Of a stretch of DNA of 64,000 nt, positions 33,801 to 48,200 are shown one piece after another. Numbering within the stretch: the first letter of the stretch is position 1; every line of letters starts with the position of its first letter. The position numbers and the translations under genes are program-made. The stretch is from NCBI GenBank assembly GCA_947044365.1, contig OX345651.1:4202926-4266925 (forward strand), given 5' to 3'. Source of the stretch: Petrosia ficiformis. Taxonomy: Eukaryota; Porifera; Demospongiae; Haplosclerida; Petrosiidae. The notes under the pieces were generated by a model, which searched no databases, was not told the origin of the DNA, and saw only the letters and a list, made by a program, of their open reading frames with translations.

Positions 33801-36256
33801 GCCAGGTGATACAGGATTATCCATTCCTCTTACTGGAGGCATGATATCCGAAAATGACGGTCCTATTCTCTCACTTGAATTGTCTAATGATGATCTGAAT
33901 GATATTAAATTCTACACAAATCTTGGTACCAGTAAAAGCAACACATTTCTTTCATTAACTTCAGCAACTGTACAAGATTCGGCTGGTAACTTTATTACAA
34001 TGATTCCTACAAATGACGCTAAACAGACAGTAACTGTTATAGAAGATGTTGTCCATCCGGTGCTAAATGGATTCAACTTGGATCTTGATAGTCGCGAAGT
34101 AATATTGACTTTTGATGAAACGGTGAACATTGAAACATTCGTTGTCACTAATATTGGATTTCAAGATAGTGCTTCAGATCCAATCCAGATGGTTCAGTTG
34201 TCATCCCAAAGCAGCATAGAAGACATCGATCCAAGCACAATGGTGGTTATTCTATTAGGAGACAATGATTTCAATGAAATCACTTCTTTATTTCCGTTAG
34301 GTACAATGGAGAGTAATACCTTTATAACGATGATATCCGGTACAGTGGAGGACATGAATACTAATCCTAGTGTAGCCATATCTAGCAACAATGCATTACA
34401 GATTACTAATCACACTCAAGACACCTCAAGACCTTCATTGGTTGGATTTGATTTAGACATGGATGCTAATCTTCTAACACTGACATTCTCAGAATCTGTT
34501 AATTTGACTTCTTTTTTAGCAAGTCAGATTACGCTACAAAGTCACTTGTCATCCCCAGTATACATGCATACGCTAAATAATGCAGGTGAGGCTTTTTTAC
34601 CTGAGAGTACAATCATAGAGTTAATTCTCTCTGAATATGATGTCAACCAGCTTAAAAGTAATGTAGATCTTGCTTCACGGGCAGCAAATACTTATCTTAG
34701 CCTCACAACGGCAACAATAAATGATATGAATAATAATCCAGTTCAGTCAGTAGCTATGAGTGAAGCTGAGTGGGTGACTACATACACATCTGATGAAACT
34801 GGTCCGAATGTTGATGATTTTGATCTTGATTTTGACGAGGGATTACTTACCCTCTCGTTTGATGAAATTGTAGACACTGCAACTCTTGTTCCAGAGGAGG
34901 TGACATTGCTTCATTCTGGAGGGTCTTTCTTGAAACTTTCTGATGTCTCTAGTCTTGATACTGAGCCACTAAGATACGCTCGAATTCAGATTGGAAATGG
35001 TGATCTGAATACGTTGAAAAGGAATTACATTTGTACTTTGAGAGATGAATGCTTTCTGTCCATTTCTTCGTCACTCATCCGAGATACCTCTGACCAAACA
35101 AATGTAGCTATTGCATCAGGCTCACCACTTCCTGTATCTTTGTATACAAATGACTCAACATACCCATCAGTTGTCAGGTTCACAGAGTTTGATCTCGATC
35201 AGGGATCATTTGTAGTCGAGTTCTCTGAAACTGTTTCATCATCAAGTGTGAACACAGATGTTCTTGAATTTCATAACAAATATGTAAATGCTTCACATGT
35301 TTTCACACCAACTGAATCCGTTGAAGTATCCAGTGATAGCCACATTCTTAATTTTATGCTAGAGACTTCCGATATAAATCTTCTTAAGCTCAATACCGAG
35401 CTTTGCACAGATGCATATAACTGCTGGCTACGTCTCTCATCAGATTTCATATCTGATATCAATGGAAATGAGGTTGTTCCAATTCTGTCTGGTACTATGG
35501 ACACATTCCACAAGACTGACATCTTCCTTCCTGATATCACCTCACCTCTGTTGGAGTCATATACAATAGACCTTGATATGGGGTACTTGACCTTTACATT
35601 CAATGAAGTTGTACGAGAAGATACCTTCCATCCACGTAACTTAAATTTCCAGGATTCTTTTGTGGCGAATGTCTCTGTATCTATATACGATCTAGGCAAT
35701 TATAATCGCAGTTCTAATGGTCTAACGATCAACTGGTACATGAGTACACCAGACCTCAATCTAATAAAAGCTAGTGAAACTATGTTTACTGACGAGAATA
35801 ACTCGTACTTGACAAATTCATTTATTATTGAGGATGTTTCTGGTGTAACGAATGCTCCTAGAGTGGATGGTGTTAATTCTTTGCAAGTATCACAGTTCGC
35901 TGGCGATACAACTCAACCCAAATTTTCATCTTTCTTGGCATTTAATTTTGATAATGGTAGTCTAAGTCTCCTTTTTGATGAAGCTGTTAATATAAGCTCA
36001 TTGAACATAAGTGAGCTAGCAATAGCAGAATCTAATACATATGACTTTTCAATCTATGATCCCATATACATGAATCCGTGGAAGTCTCAGCTTTTCAAGA
36101 ATGGTACGATTACAAATGCTACACACTTCTTCCATACAGGACAGTACATTCTTTCTGGATGTCCTTCGTACTTAGATTTTATATTTGAAGAGCCTTCTAT
36201 GGAGAACATGACAAACCGTGAAATGACTGATAGTGAAGTTGAAATAGATTTAGAAA

Positions 36257-36293
<37 letters not shown>

Positions 36294-39200
36294 ATCTGAA
36301 TCTGGTTTTGGAATGAGCCTCTTTCAAACTAATGTATCCAATTCAAGCATTTTAACACCATACATAGATCCTTACCCAGTGTGGCTAGGAGGTTGCCTCA
36401 TTCAATTGTTAATACCTGTGAGAGAGCCATGGTACCATTTGACTGGTGGAGATGCTTCGTATGCTGACGAAAGAAAACAACAAGTAATTGTAGCTCTGAA
36501 TAGACCAGATCTTCGTATTCTAAAACTTAATACTACAATAGCCACTGATGAAAGCTCTACTTACATTGCTTTTAATAGCAGTACTATTTCTGACTTCTCA
36601 GATAATTCTGTTGTACCTATCTCTCTCTTCAATGCCACAAAAACCGATAATTTTATCAATGATGAGACTCCACCTATATTCGAGGCCTTTGATCTTGATC
36701 TCAATCAAGGAATTGTAACATTATCCTTTAATGATGTCGTGGACATACAATCACTCGATCCTACTCAGATTCTTTTTGCCAATGCACCAGGTAGCAATAT
36801 ATCTTACAATCTCCATGGTAACTATTACAATGCAGTCCCAAATGAGCTTTGGGATCACTATCATGTTACATTTACACTCACTATTGACGACCTGAATGCA
36901 ATAAAAATCAACACAGAGCTAGCAACTAATCCTAATAATACTTATGCTAGTGTTACTGAAGACGTTGCTGTAGATATCTACGAACAAAATACAAATGCCA
37001 TCAGCTCGGACTTCTTACAAGTCCAGATGTTTACAGAAGATATGACCTCTCCTCAATTAGTTAACTTTACTCTTGACATTGATTCTAGTATTTTAGATCT
37101 CACATTTGATGAGCCAGTTTTACCAACCAGTATTGTATTTCAAAATATTACAATACATAATAAATATAACCGGAGTGATCAATCTCTAGAGGTTTACTCT
37201 TTAGATAATGAATTTATTGATAACAATGAAACAGGCACGGTCGTAGTCAAGGTTGAGCTAACACGAGTCAGTCTTAGTGCCCTGCAATCAATGACAACTT
37301 TAGCACTTTCGTCAGAGAACACTCTCATTTCTATTAAAGAGGGTATAATACTGGACATGAATGATAATCCTTCCATTGAAATAGCTTTTGAGAATGCCAT
37401 TTCAGCAGTTGAAGTCTCTCCTGATGATTCACCTCCGATTCTGGAGTCATTTGATCTTGATCTCAATGATAATTTCCTCATCCTGTCATTCACAGAAGCT
37501 GTGAATTACAAGACCTTGAATCTCTCAGCACTTGTAATAGTAAACTCATTCAATGATAGTAAAGTGACAGAGAGTCAGAGAATCTCAGTTAATTCAGAGA
37601 TCATTGTTGCTGATTTTGGATCAGTTTTGTACATCGAATTGACAGAAGATGATGAAAATGCACTGAAGGAATTCATGAGACCTATTGCAAACTCAAGGAA
37701 TGATACATACCTATCTATAGAATATGGAGCTGTGTTGGATTATGCAGGATTCAAATTAAATGCTATTGCTGACGAATTCTTACAAGTCACCGATTACTTT
37801 GAAGACCTCACCTGTGTTGGAGAAATGGCTGAAGAATATATTAATGATACTACAGCTCCAACACTTCAGACTTTAGAAGTAGACATGGCTATAGGTAAAC
37901 TCACATTTACTTTTTCCGAAACAGTAAATGTTAGTACATTCCAACCGCAAGCTATAACTCTAATCGATTCAAGGACACCTGTTTCTAGTCACATGTTGCA
38001 GTATCGAGGAATGTTTGTGACTGATATTAATAGTCCAGTTATAGAATTATTTCTCGACCCAGTAGATTTCAATCTCATTAAAGAAGACGAGTTCCTTTAT
38101 CGTACACAGGGCCAATCCTATGTAATAATGAACTCGTCAGCCATTATTGATATGTCGTATAATAGAATTGAGACTATTCTTCCTATTAATGCAATAGAAG
38201 CGTCCTCATATATAGATGACACCATAGCTCCCAATCTCCTTAACTTCACACTGAATCTTACTTCTACCACAATAACCCTGACCTTTGACGAATCTATTGA
38301 TCGTGACAGCTTTGAATCGACAGCCATTACTCTACATAGCCAGAACGTCGATATAGCAGAAGGTCGTAGTTGGAACATACAGGGTGTAATAGGATCACAC
38401 ATTGCTGGACCAAGTAGTCTTACAATTACATTTGAACTAACGGCAGATGATGTTTTGCAACTTCAAACGTATGAAGATTTTGCAACATCTACTTCTAACA
38501 CTTTTATGACAATCACTTCTGAGTTGATAACAGACAGAGCAAGGACTCCTAATTCTGTTAATAACATAACACTGGATCCTTTGATGGCATCGGCTGTATA
38601 CGAAGATACCATTAGCCCAGAACTGAATGATGATGATCCTTTTCAGCTTTTTGATTTGGAAAATGAAATTTTGAGACTTGAGTTTAACGAACCAGTGAAT
38701 GCTTCTTCACTAGATCTTACCAAAATCACTCTTTTTAGTGATGACATAGTCGATGCTGACAACTATTCGCTAACTGGTGGAGCTGTTTCTTATGTTGATG
38801 AATTTGTGGAATTCAGAACTTTGATTGAAGTACGTTTGAACAGAGATGACCTCCTAGCAATTAAACTTAATGAAGAATTGGCAACAAGGAGATCAGATAC
38901 ATATGTGAAACTAGACTTTGGAGCTATACGAGATATAGCTGGCAATCCTTCAAAAGAATCAGTTATCTATAGAACAGATGAACACGTCGATGATGAGACG
39001 GGACCTCTTGCAGAAGAGTTTACTTTAGATATGGATGATGGCATTATTATTATTACATTTGATGATGTTATAGATCCTGTAAGTCTGGAGATACAAGACA
39101 TAGCTATCCAGAGAACTCAAGATATTTTAGAATTTCTTGATGACTTTGTTCCTCTTGCAGACACAGATGGGCAGACAACCAATAGCAGTAAGGGTTATGA

Positions 39201-42200
39201 GCTTCTAATTTTCATTCCTGATGAAAGTCTTAACCAAATAAAAGAAAACGCAAACCTTGCTATTGATCGAGGTTCCACATTCATTACATTGACGTCAGAT
39301 GCCATCGATGATGTTTATGGCAATCCTGCTATTGGTATAAATGATGATAATGCTTTACCTTGCACTGAATATATTCCTGACACAACATCACCAGAATTAA
39401 TTTCTTTCAATTTGGATGTTGATGGAAACGGTATATTAACTCTTTACTTTTCTGAGACAGTTGATACGGCAACTCTTGTTTCATCAGAGATTACACTAGT
39501 TGGAAAGGACAATGAAAACTATACAGTTACAAGTGAATCTTATGCAAGATTACTCACTGACAATATTGATATATTTCTAGGAAAAGCAGAGCTAGACAGA
39601 ATCAAGTCTCTACCAAATGTGGGTTCTTCCGATAATACCACTAACTTAACAATTACTGCTTTGAGTGTTAAAGATGCAAATGATAACAATCTTACAGAAA
39701 TTGATATTTCTAATCCATTATCCGTTGGTGTATATTCAAGAGATGAAACACAACCTGAATTAGGAGATTACAAGTTAGATATGAACACTGGTACCCTGTC
39801 TATAACATTCACTGAGACAGTTAATGGATCTAGCTTTAATCCTACACAGATTGTTTTACGTAGTGATCAGTCCTTCACTGCTGTCCAACATCAATTGACT
39901 GGAGGTACATGGGATGCACTCTATCGAGAATACATTGAATTGAAATTCAGTATATATGACTTGAACAAGATCAAGGAGCTGATTGGTTTGGCTGATGAAC
40001 CAGATAACACTTACATTGCTTTCTATGAAAATACAGTGTATGACATGTTCAGTGCTGAACTTAGAAATCCACTTCTGGAATTTAGAAATCCACTTCTGGA
40101 AATCGCTCTTGTAGATGCTGTACCAATAGATACTGATGACTACCGATTTGATAACACTAAACCCAATCTTGTTAATTTTTCACTCAACTTGACATCCGAA
40201 CTGTTAACGCTAACATTTGATGAAACAGTTAATGCTACTAGTTTAAATATCACAGAAATTATCATTCAGTCAGTGCCAAACATTAACGAACTGAAAACAG
40301 ATAGTGATCTCGAAAGTGGTAGTGGTAGTGGTATTGAGACTAGTGGAATTGATGAACAGGAAATGATCGACTATGAATTTATTACACTTACATTTGGTAC
40401 CGAAAACAGTAGCTATTCAATGAGCACCCATTCCACTATCATTACTATTAATCTCGGTCCTGATGACTTGAACGAATTAAAGAGACTTCAAAACCTAGCA
40501 ACAGAAACTGATAATACGTTTCTCTCAATCACTGAAGAAACTATACGAGACATGAATTCAAATCAAGTTGTCCCGATTTCGCAAAATGACTCTCTTCCTG
40601 TCTACAGCTTCTATGAGGACTTTGTGAAACCAACTTTAGTAAGATTTGACATTGATCTTTCAGAAGAAGTTCTTTTATTAACTTTCTCTGAAGTAGTTAA
40701 TGGCAGTTCCTTTGATGTAACTCGCCTTACCTTACAGAGTACACGGTTTGTTGGTGGTGCAACCGAGATGAGAACTTTAATTAGCGGTGAAAATGGTAGT
40801 TACTCGTCAATCACTGATGACACAGAAATCACTGTATATCTTGGAATCAATGATCTTAATGAAATCAAAAGACTAACTAAACTTGGAATTTCCAATCTGA
40901 CAACTTATCTTGTCCTAACTTCTGATACAGTTCTAGATATGAATGGTAATGCTATTGTACCCATTACGGCAGGTAGACGTGTTAGTCTCTATACCGAAGA
41001 TTTGGTTCGACCTCAACTGGCTGCTTTCAATCTTGATATGAACTTTGGTCTCCTGAGTATGGAGTTCACAGAGACTGTGCTATCTCACAGTCTTAATGTT
41101 ACTCAGATTACTTTGTTGGCCAAAGATGATGATTTCCCAGTTGAGAACTACACACTGACACTAGAAAGCATGACCACAGATGTAGATAACACTTCAATTG
41201 AAATACAACTCAGCAGAGATGATCAGAATGTCATTAAATATCTCACGGGTTTGGCTCAGGCCCGCAACAACACTTATCTCTCCATTACAATGTTTGCAGT
41301 TAGAGATATGAATAATAATCTCATTGTACCTGTGAACTTTACAACACCTCTACAGGTTTCAACTTATATATCTGATAGCACTGGACCAGTACTGAATTCA
41401 TTTGAGTTAGATTTGGACAAAGAAATTCTAACATTACATTTTGACGAAACTATAGATGTGTCGACATTCGAGTATGCTTTGTTTAGTATCAAGTCTTCTC
41501 TACCTCCTGAAACATACTACAACCTTACAGCTGGTTCCGTTTTGGGTAATAATGATCCCAATGTTGAAATAAAGCTTGATTCTCATGATCTTAATCAAAT
41601 AAAACTCGATACTAATCTAGCTACTAATATAAATAATACATATCTTACAATATTTGAAGGAGGAGTACTGGATTTAGCATTGATACCTAACAAAGCCTTT
41701 GAAAGAAGCCATCAGGCCAGTGAGTTCATTCCTGATACGACTAATCCAAATCTTACTAGATTTTCAGTGGATCTCACTATGGAAGAGATTACACTGAATT
41801 TTGATGAAGTTGTGAATGCTTCTAGTCTAGATCCTACCGGTATTTTGCTTCTCGATAGTCCAGGAGGTGTTTTTTATCGTCTTTCTGGAGGAAACACATC
41901 CAGTGACAATGACTTGGTGATTGTTGTTCTACTTACTCTTAAAGACCTCAACAATATAAAATACATGGAGAGCTTGTATGTTAATCTAGAGTCGTCTTAT
42001 ATTGCTATTGATTCTGAAACTATTGCTGACATGAACGGAAACCCTGTAAATCCAATAACATCTGAAAATGCTCTTAATGCTAGTTCTTATACTAACGATA
42101 CCACCAGTCCTCGACTTAAGGCATTCGATTTGGACTTAGATACAAGCAAATTGACTCTTCAGTTCACTGAAACTGTAAATACAAGCTCTATTCTCTTTCC

Positions 42201-45200
42201 TGCCCTCACTTTTCAAGATAGCTCAAATTCTAGTAACCAATACACACTCACAGATGGCCAGTTACTCAGCTATGAAGATTCAACATTAGTTTACATAAAC
42301 CTAACTCGTGCTGATGTCAATGAGATAAAAAGACAACGTATTGCATTGTTTCCATCAACAACATATCTCACAATAACAGATGATGCCATTCTTGACCAAA
42401 ATGAACAATCTGTATTACCATTAGTGAATGGAGAAAATGCTCTCAAAGTGCGTAACTATACTTATGACAGGACATTCCCAGTTCTGGAATCATACAATTT
42501 AAATCTTACTGAGGAGACCTTGACTCTGTATTTCTCTGAAACTGTTAATGTATATACTCTAAATATTTCTGGAATTACACTCCTCTCTCGACCAAATTCT
42601 GACCAGTTTCACAAACTAGCAGTTCTTGATAACACTACTGCTTCTAATGACATTTATACACCCATTGTAACAATCAGCATCGGTAATGATGACTTGAACG
42701 AAATTAAAAAGATCAGAGAACTTGCTACTAATGAAAATAATACATATCTCTCCTTAGAGACTAGTACCATTGCTGACATGAAGGACAATCCTGTTGTTGT
42801 TATTACAACAGATGAGCCATTGATTGTTACTGATTACACGAAAGATATGATATCACCAAGTTTAGACAGCTTTGATCTGGACATGAATACTGGTGTGATG
42901 GTGTTATACTTTTCGGAAACCGTAGATCCTCTGACAATGGATGTACACGAATTCACTCTTCAGAATACAGAGATTTTTCCTACACAATTACATGTTCTAA
43001 CAGGAGCAATACTGGATGGATATCCACTGTATTATTTAACCCTTAACCTAACAGACAGTGATCTGAATACTATAAAACAACTGATTGAACTGGCATCGTC
43101 TGAAGATGACACATATCTGAGCATTAATGGTGGAGGCATTGAGGACATGGCATCAAACTTCATTTCAGTAATACCTACAGATGACGCTCTCCAAGTTTCA
43201 GAGTATGTGTACGATGATACCGATCCTGAGTTGATAAGATTTGATTTTGACCTTACAAATGAGATACTCACTCTCCACTTCTCAGAGACTGTGAATGCTA
43301 ACAGTTTCCTAATTACAGGTATTGTAATACAAAACAACTTGTACAGCTACTCAGAAAACCTAGATGAGAGAAGATTGACTTTGGGTACTGTACTGTCTGA
43401 GAACTCTACAACTATTGAAGTAGAGCTGAATGATATTGATCTTAATTACATTAAGAGTCGTCCATTCCTGGCTACCTCAGAAGATAACACATACATTAAA
43501 CTAAGTGCAGTCACTATCTTAGATATGGCAGACAATAATGTTGTAGAGTTGGGTAATGGAAGTGCTATTAGCGTTAGCACCTTCAGTGACGACAAGGTTA
43601 ACCCAATCCTGATTTCGTTTGATCTTGACATCAATGAGGGAGAACTTCACTTAACATTTGATGAAACTGTTAATGGATCTTCCATTGATGTTAGTCTAAT
43701 TACACTACACAATGAATCTATGTTATCTGAAAGTGGATTAAGATGGAGTCTTGATAGTAGTCGTGGTAGCTACCCACAAGATGTCTACTGGCCAATAATT
43801 ACTGTGTTTATTGGAGATGACGATCTTAACGAAATCAAACGTCTTACAGAATTAGCAGTTTCTAACGAAACCACTTACCTATCAATTGAATCATCTACTC
43901 TACAAGACATGAATGAAAACAATGTTATACCCTCTACACGTTTAGTTTCAATTCTAACAGAAGATTCCACATCTCCTGAACTGATAGTGTTCTCTCTTGA
44001 TATCAATACTGGTCAGATATATCTCTCCTTTTCTGAGACTGTTGATGTAGAGACTATTGAACCAACGACAATTACCCTCCAAAGCACACGAGTAAAAACA
44101 ATATCAACAACTGACTTGCCTCTTAATGGCGGTGTTCTACTGACATCAGGCGATAACACTTCGCTTGTAATTGAACTTCTGGAAGACGACCTCAACCAAC
44201 TGAAGGCTCTAACAGCATTAGGCACATCAGTATTTGATTCATTCATTGTGGCTACTAACGGCACTATTCTTGATATGAATGGTAATACTTTAATCGCTAT
44301 TGTCTCCTTAGATGCCAAAATGGCCAAAAATCATACTGAGGACACCATATCACCGACTTTGGAAGACTTTTCTCTGAATATGAATAATGGCATACTGACT
44401 TTGACTTTCTCTGAGACTGTTCAACCAGACACTCTGGATTTTACATCGTTTGTTCTTCAAGACAAACCAAATGCTACCAGTTACTTCATGTTCTCAATTC
44501 TCAGTGAAGTATCCATAGAGTATAGTACTCTAGTATATATCTATTTCAACAAGACTGACTTAGATGCTTTGAAGGAGAACAGACTTGTTGCAACCAGTGA
44601 AGAAACAACCTTCATCTCTATCGGCAATGGTACTATCTTAGACATGAATAACAACTCTGTGATAGGAATCACAGACAATGACGCTAAAGAGATCCTTAAT
44701 TACACACGAGACAGTATTCCTCCCAAACTTGAGAAATTCGATTTTGACCTAGACTCTGGTTTGCTCACAATGTACTATTCCGAAACTATTGATATATTCA
44801 GTTTTGAAGAGACAGAGATTACTTTACAAAGCTCTGATAACATTTCCAATACTTTACAGTACTATAGTTTAACAGGTGGAACACTTCTTCTAGAAGATTC
44901 CACAGAAGCTTACTTTACATTATCCATTGATGACCTCAATGAAGTGAAGAAGCTCATCTACCTTGCTACTTGTACTAGTGAAGATACATTTATATCGATT
45001 ACTACTGAACACATACTAGATATGAGTAACAATTCTATAGACCCTATAGACAACATGTCAGCTCTGGACGCCGAAGTCTGCGTAGAAGATACACAACACC
45101 CTATTCTTGTAAATTATTCTCTAAATATGCATGATGGGTCTTTAACACTAACATTTGATGAGACAGTGAACTCTACCACACTGGATATCCGTGAAATAAC

Positions 45201-48200
45201 GTTTCACAATTATAATAGTTCTCAGTATTATCAACTTCAGGAAGACTTTGTGATAGCAAGTGCTGAGCTAGGACAAGTTATTTTGAAAGTATTTTTGCAC
45301 AATGCAGATTTAAATGAGCTCAAGAGAAGAGAAATGTTAGCCACAAGCATATCAGACACATTTCTTTCTGTTACCCAGTATTTAGTATTGGATATGAATG
45401 GAAATCAGAATGAAAATATCACATCCAATGATACTCTACAAGTTTTTTCGTTCACTGAAGATCTTAAAAACCCAGAACTTTTATCGTTTGATATTGATCT
45501 ATCATCAGAGCTCCTAACATTAACATTTTCTGAAACAATGGATGCCGGCTCACTAGATATCAAAGGAGTTAGAATTCAAAATGAAAATAACTCAGCATCA
45601 CGTGTTCTTACAGGTGGCGTTGTACTAGCTCCAAGTAATGGAGGCTCTCTTTATGGTCCAAATGACCCGGTACTGATTATCAGACTTATCACACCTGATC
45701 TAGATTACATCAAAAGCATCACATCATTGGCCACAGAGGCAAATGATGCTTATCTCTCCATTGATGAATCTACAATCACAGACATGAATGACAATTATGT
45801 TCTACAAATACCTTCTGTCAATGCCCTACCTGTTTATAACTATACCATTGATTCTGTTAGACCAGAATTGATCTCATTTGATCTTGATCTTAACTTTGGT
45901 CTTCTTCACTTAACATTCACTGAAACAGTTGATGTATCCAGTTTAAAAGTCTCAGAAATCGCTCTACAAAACAAAGCATTCTCCACACCTGATGATCAAC
46001 TTAGTTTTACTCCTGGTAACTCCAGTTTTGAAACTTTCTCAGTTTCTGCTGATTGGCCAGAAATAACAATAGAGATAGGATCTCTTGATCTTAATGAACT
46101 AAAGCGTCTTACTCAACTAGCCGTATCTAACATTACCACATACCTCATTCTGAGTGACGATGCTATTCTTGATATGGCTGCTAACCAAGTTAAAGCAATT
46201 AACAATACGAATGCTATAAATGTTATAAATTTCATACCTGATATATCTCCACCAATTCTATTCAATTTCAAGCTAAGCGTTGATACTGGAATCATCAACA
46301 TGACATTCTCTGAAACAGTTGATGTAAGTACACTCAATTTTTCCTCAATAGCTCTCCAGTATAGGATAGATTCTGATTTAGTACAAGTGAGATTAAAAGA
46401 CGGTATGATTATCAATGATATTAATAGTACACTTGTTGATTTCGACCTTGATATATCGGACTTTAATGATCTCAAACGAATACGAGAGATAGCTACTGAA
46501 CCATCTAATACGTACCTAACTATTGATGAGGGTGGTATTCTGGATATGAATGAAAATCCCGTTGTACCATTCTTTTCTTCAGCAGCACTAATGGCAAGTG
46601 AGGTTGAACCCGACACAACAAACCCTAAATTAGAATTTTTTAATCTTGATATGAACATTGGTCAGATTTCTTTGATATTTGATGAAACTGTAGAAGCCAC
46701 TTCTTTAAGTTTGACTGAACTCAGACTTCAAAATATCTCAGATATTTCCTTATTTCCTTACAGCGCTTACGTCCTCACAGGTGGCAATAGCTCACTAGAA
46801 GATTCAACTGTCCTTTATATCAATATCAGTTTCTTTGATCTGAATGAAATAAAGAAGATTAGGACATTAGCTACCGATCCAGATGGTTTTGATACATTCA
46901 TCTCTTTCTCAAATGTCACTCTTGTGGATATGAACAATAATCCAGTGGTCCCTGTTGATTTGTCTAATGCTGAGAATGTCTATGAATTTGTGGAGGATAT
47001 TACCAGGCCTCAACTCCTTAGTTTTGTGCTTGATTTGAACACAGGAAATCTGACACTTGAGTTTTCTGAAACAGTGGATACTGAGACATTCGAAATTATG
47101 CATTTTACTCTCCAGAATCATCCAAATATCTCCATGGCTACAGAAACCTATACATTAACTGAACCTCATCTTCAAACTGGAGATGAGGTGGTAATTGTTC
47201 AAATGCTTCTCTATACAGATTTCAACGGCTTAAAGAGTATTACAGATTTAGCTACAAGCGTTGGCGACACATATCTTGTAATTTCTAATGTTTCTATTTA
47301 CGATATGATTGGTAATGAGGTCGAAGATATTGATCCAGAAAATGCTCTCCAAGCTGATGAAATTATTCCAGACGTCACCAACCCAGAACTGGAAGGATTC
47401 GATCTTGACATGAATATAGGAATTCTTACGCTTACATTTTCAGAAACTGTTAATACTTCTTCGTTGGATGTGACACAAATTCTCCTTCTCAACAATGTAA
47501 CACAGCAATACATGCTGACTGAGACCAGTACATCCAATAGTTCATACTGGACAATCATAATTATTGATATTGGAGAAGAAGATTTAAATGAAATCAAACG
47601 TAAAAGTGCATTAGCCATTTCAAATGAAACCTCTTACATTCAAATATCAGATTTAACTATTAAGGATACGTCTGGTAATATGGTCATTGAAGTTGATACT
47701 CAACTTGCAGTCACTGATTTCACAGAAGATGAGACGAAACCAATACTGATTTCTTTCACATTAAACCTCTCAACTGACACAATCATCTTCACTTTTGATG
47801 AGACTGTTGATGCAGACACACTTGATGCAACACAAATAACGCTAGTAAATGCTCCAGTTGGGGAAAACCAGACAGTAGTTTCCAATTACACACTCACCGG
47901 TGGAGAAGACTTACCTCTAACTAGAGACAGTACTGTACTGACCCTAAAACTGAATTTTGAAGACAGAAATGCGATCAAATTAGACACAGATTTAGCTACT
48001 GATATCAACAACACGTACATATCAATTACTAATTCTCTGATTATGGATATGAATGGTAATTCGATTGTTCATATAAATACAACACATCCACTACAAGCTC
48101 ATACTTTCATTGCAGACTTCATTAGCCCTTATCTACTCAGCTATGATTTAGATATGGATACAGTACCTGTTCTAACATTGTCTTTTAGTGAAACAATTAA

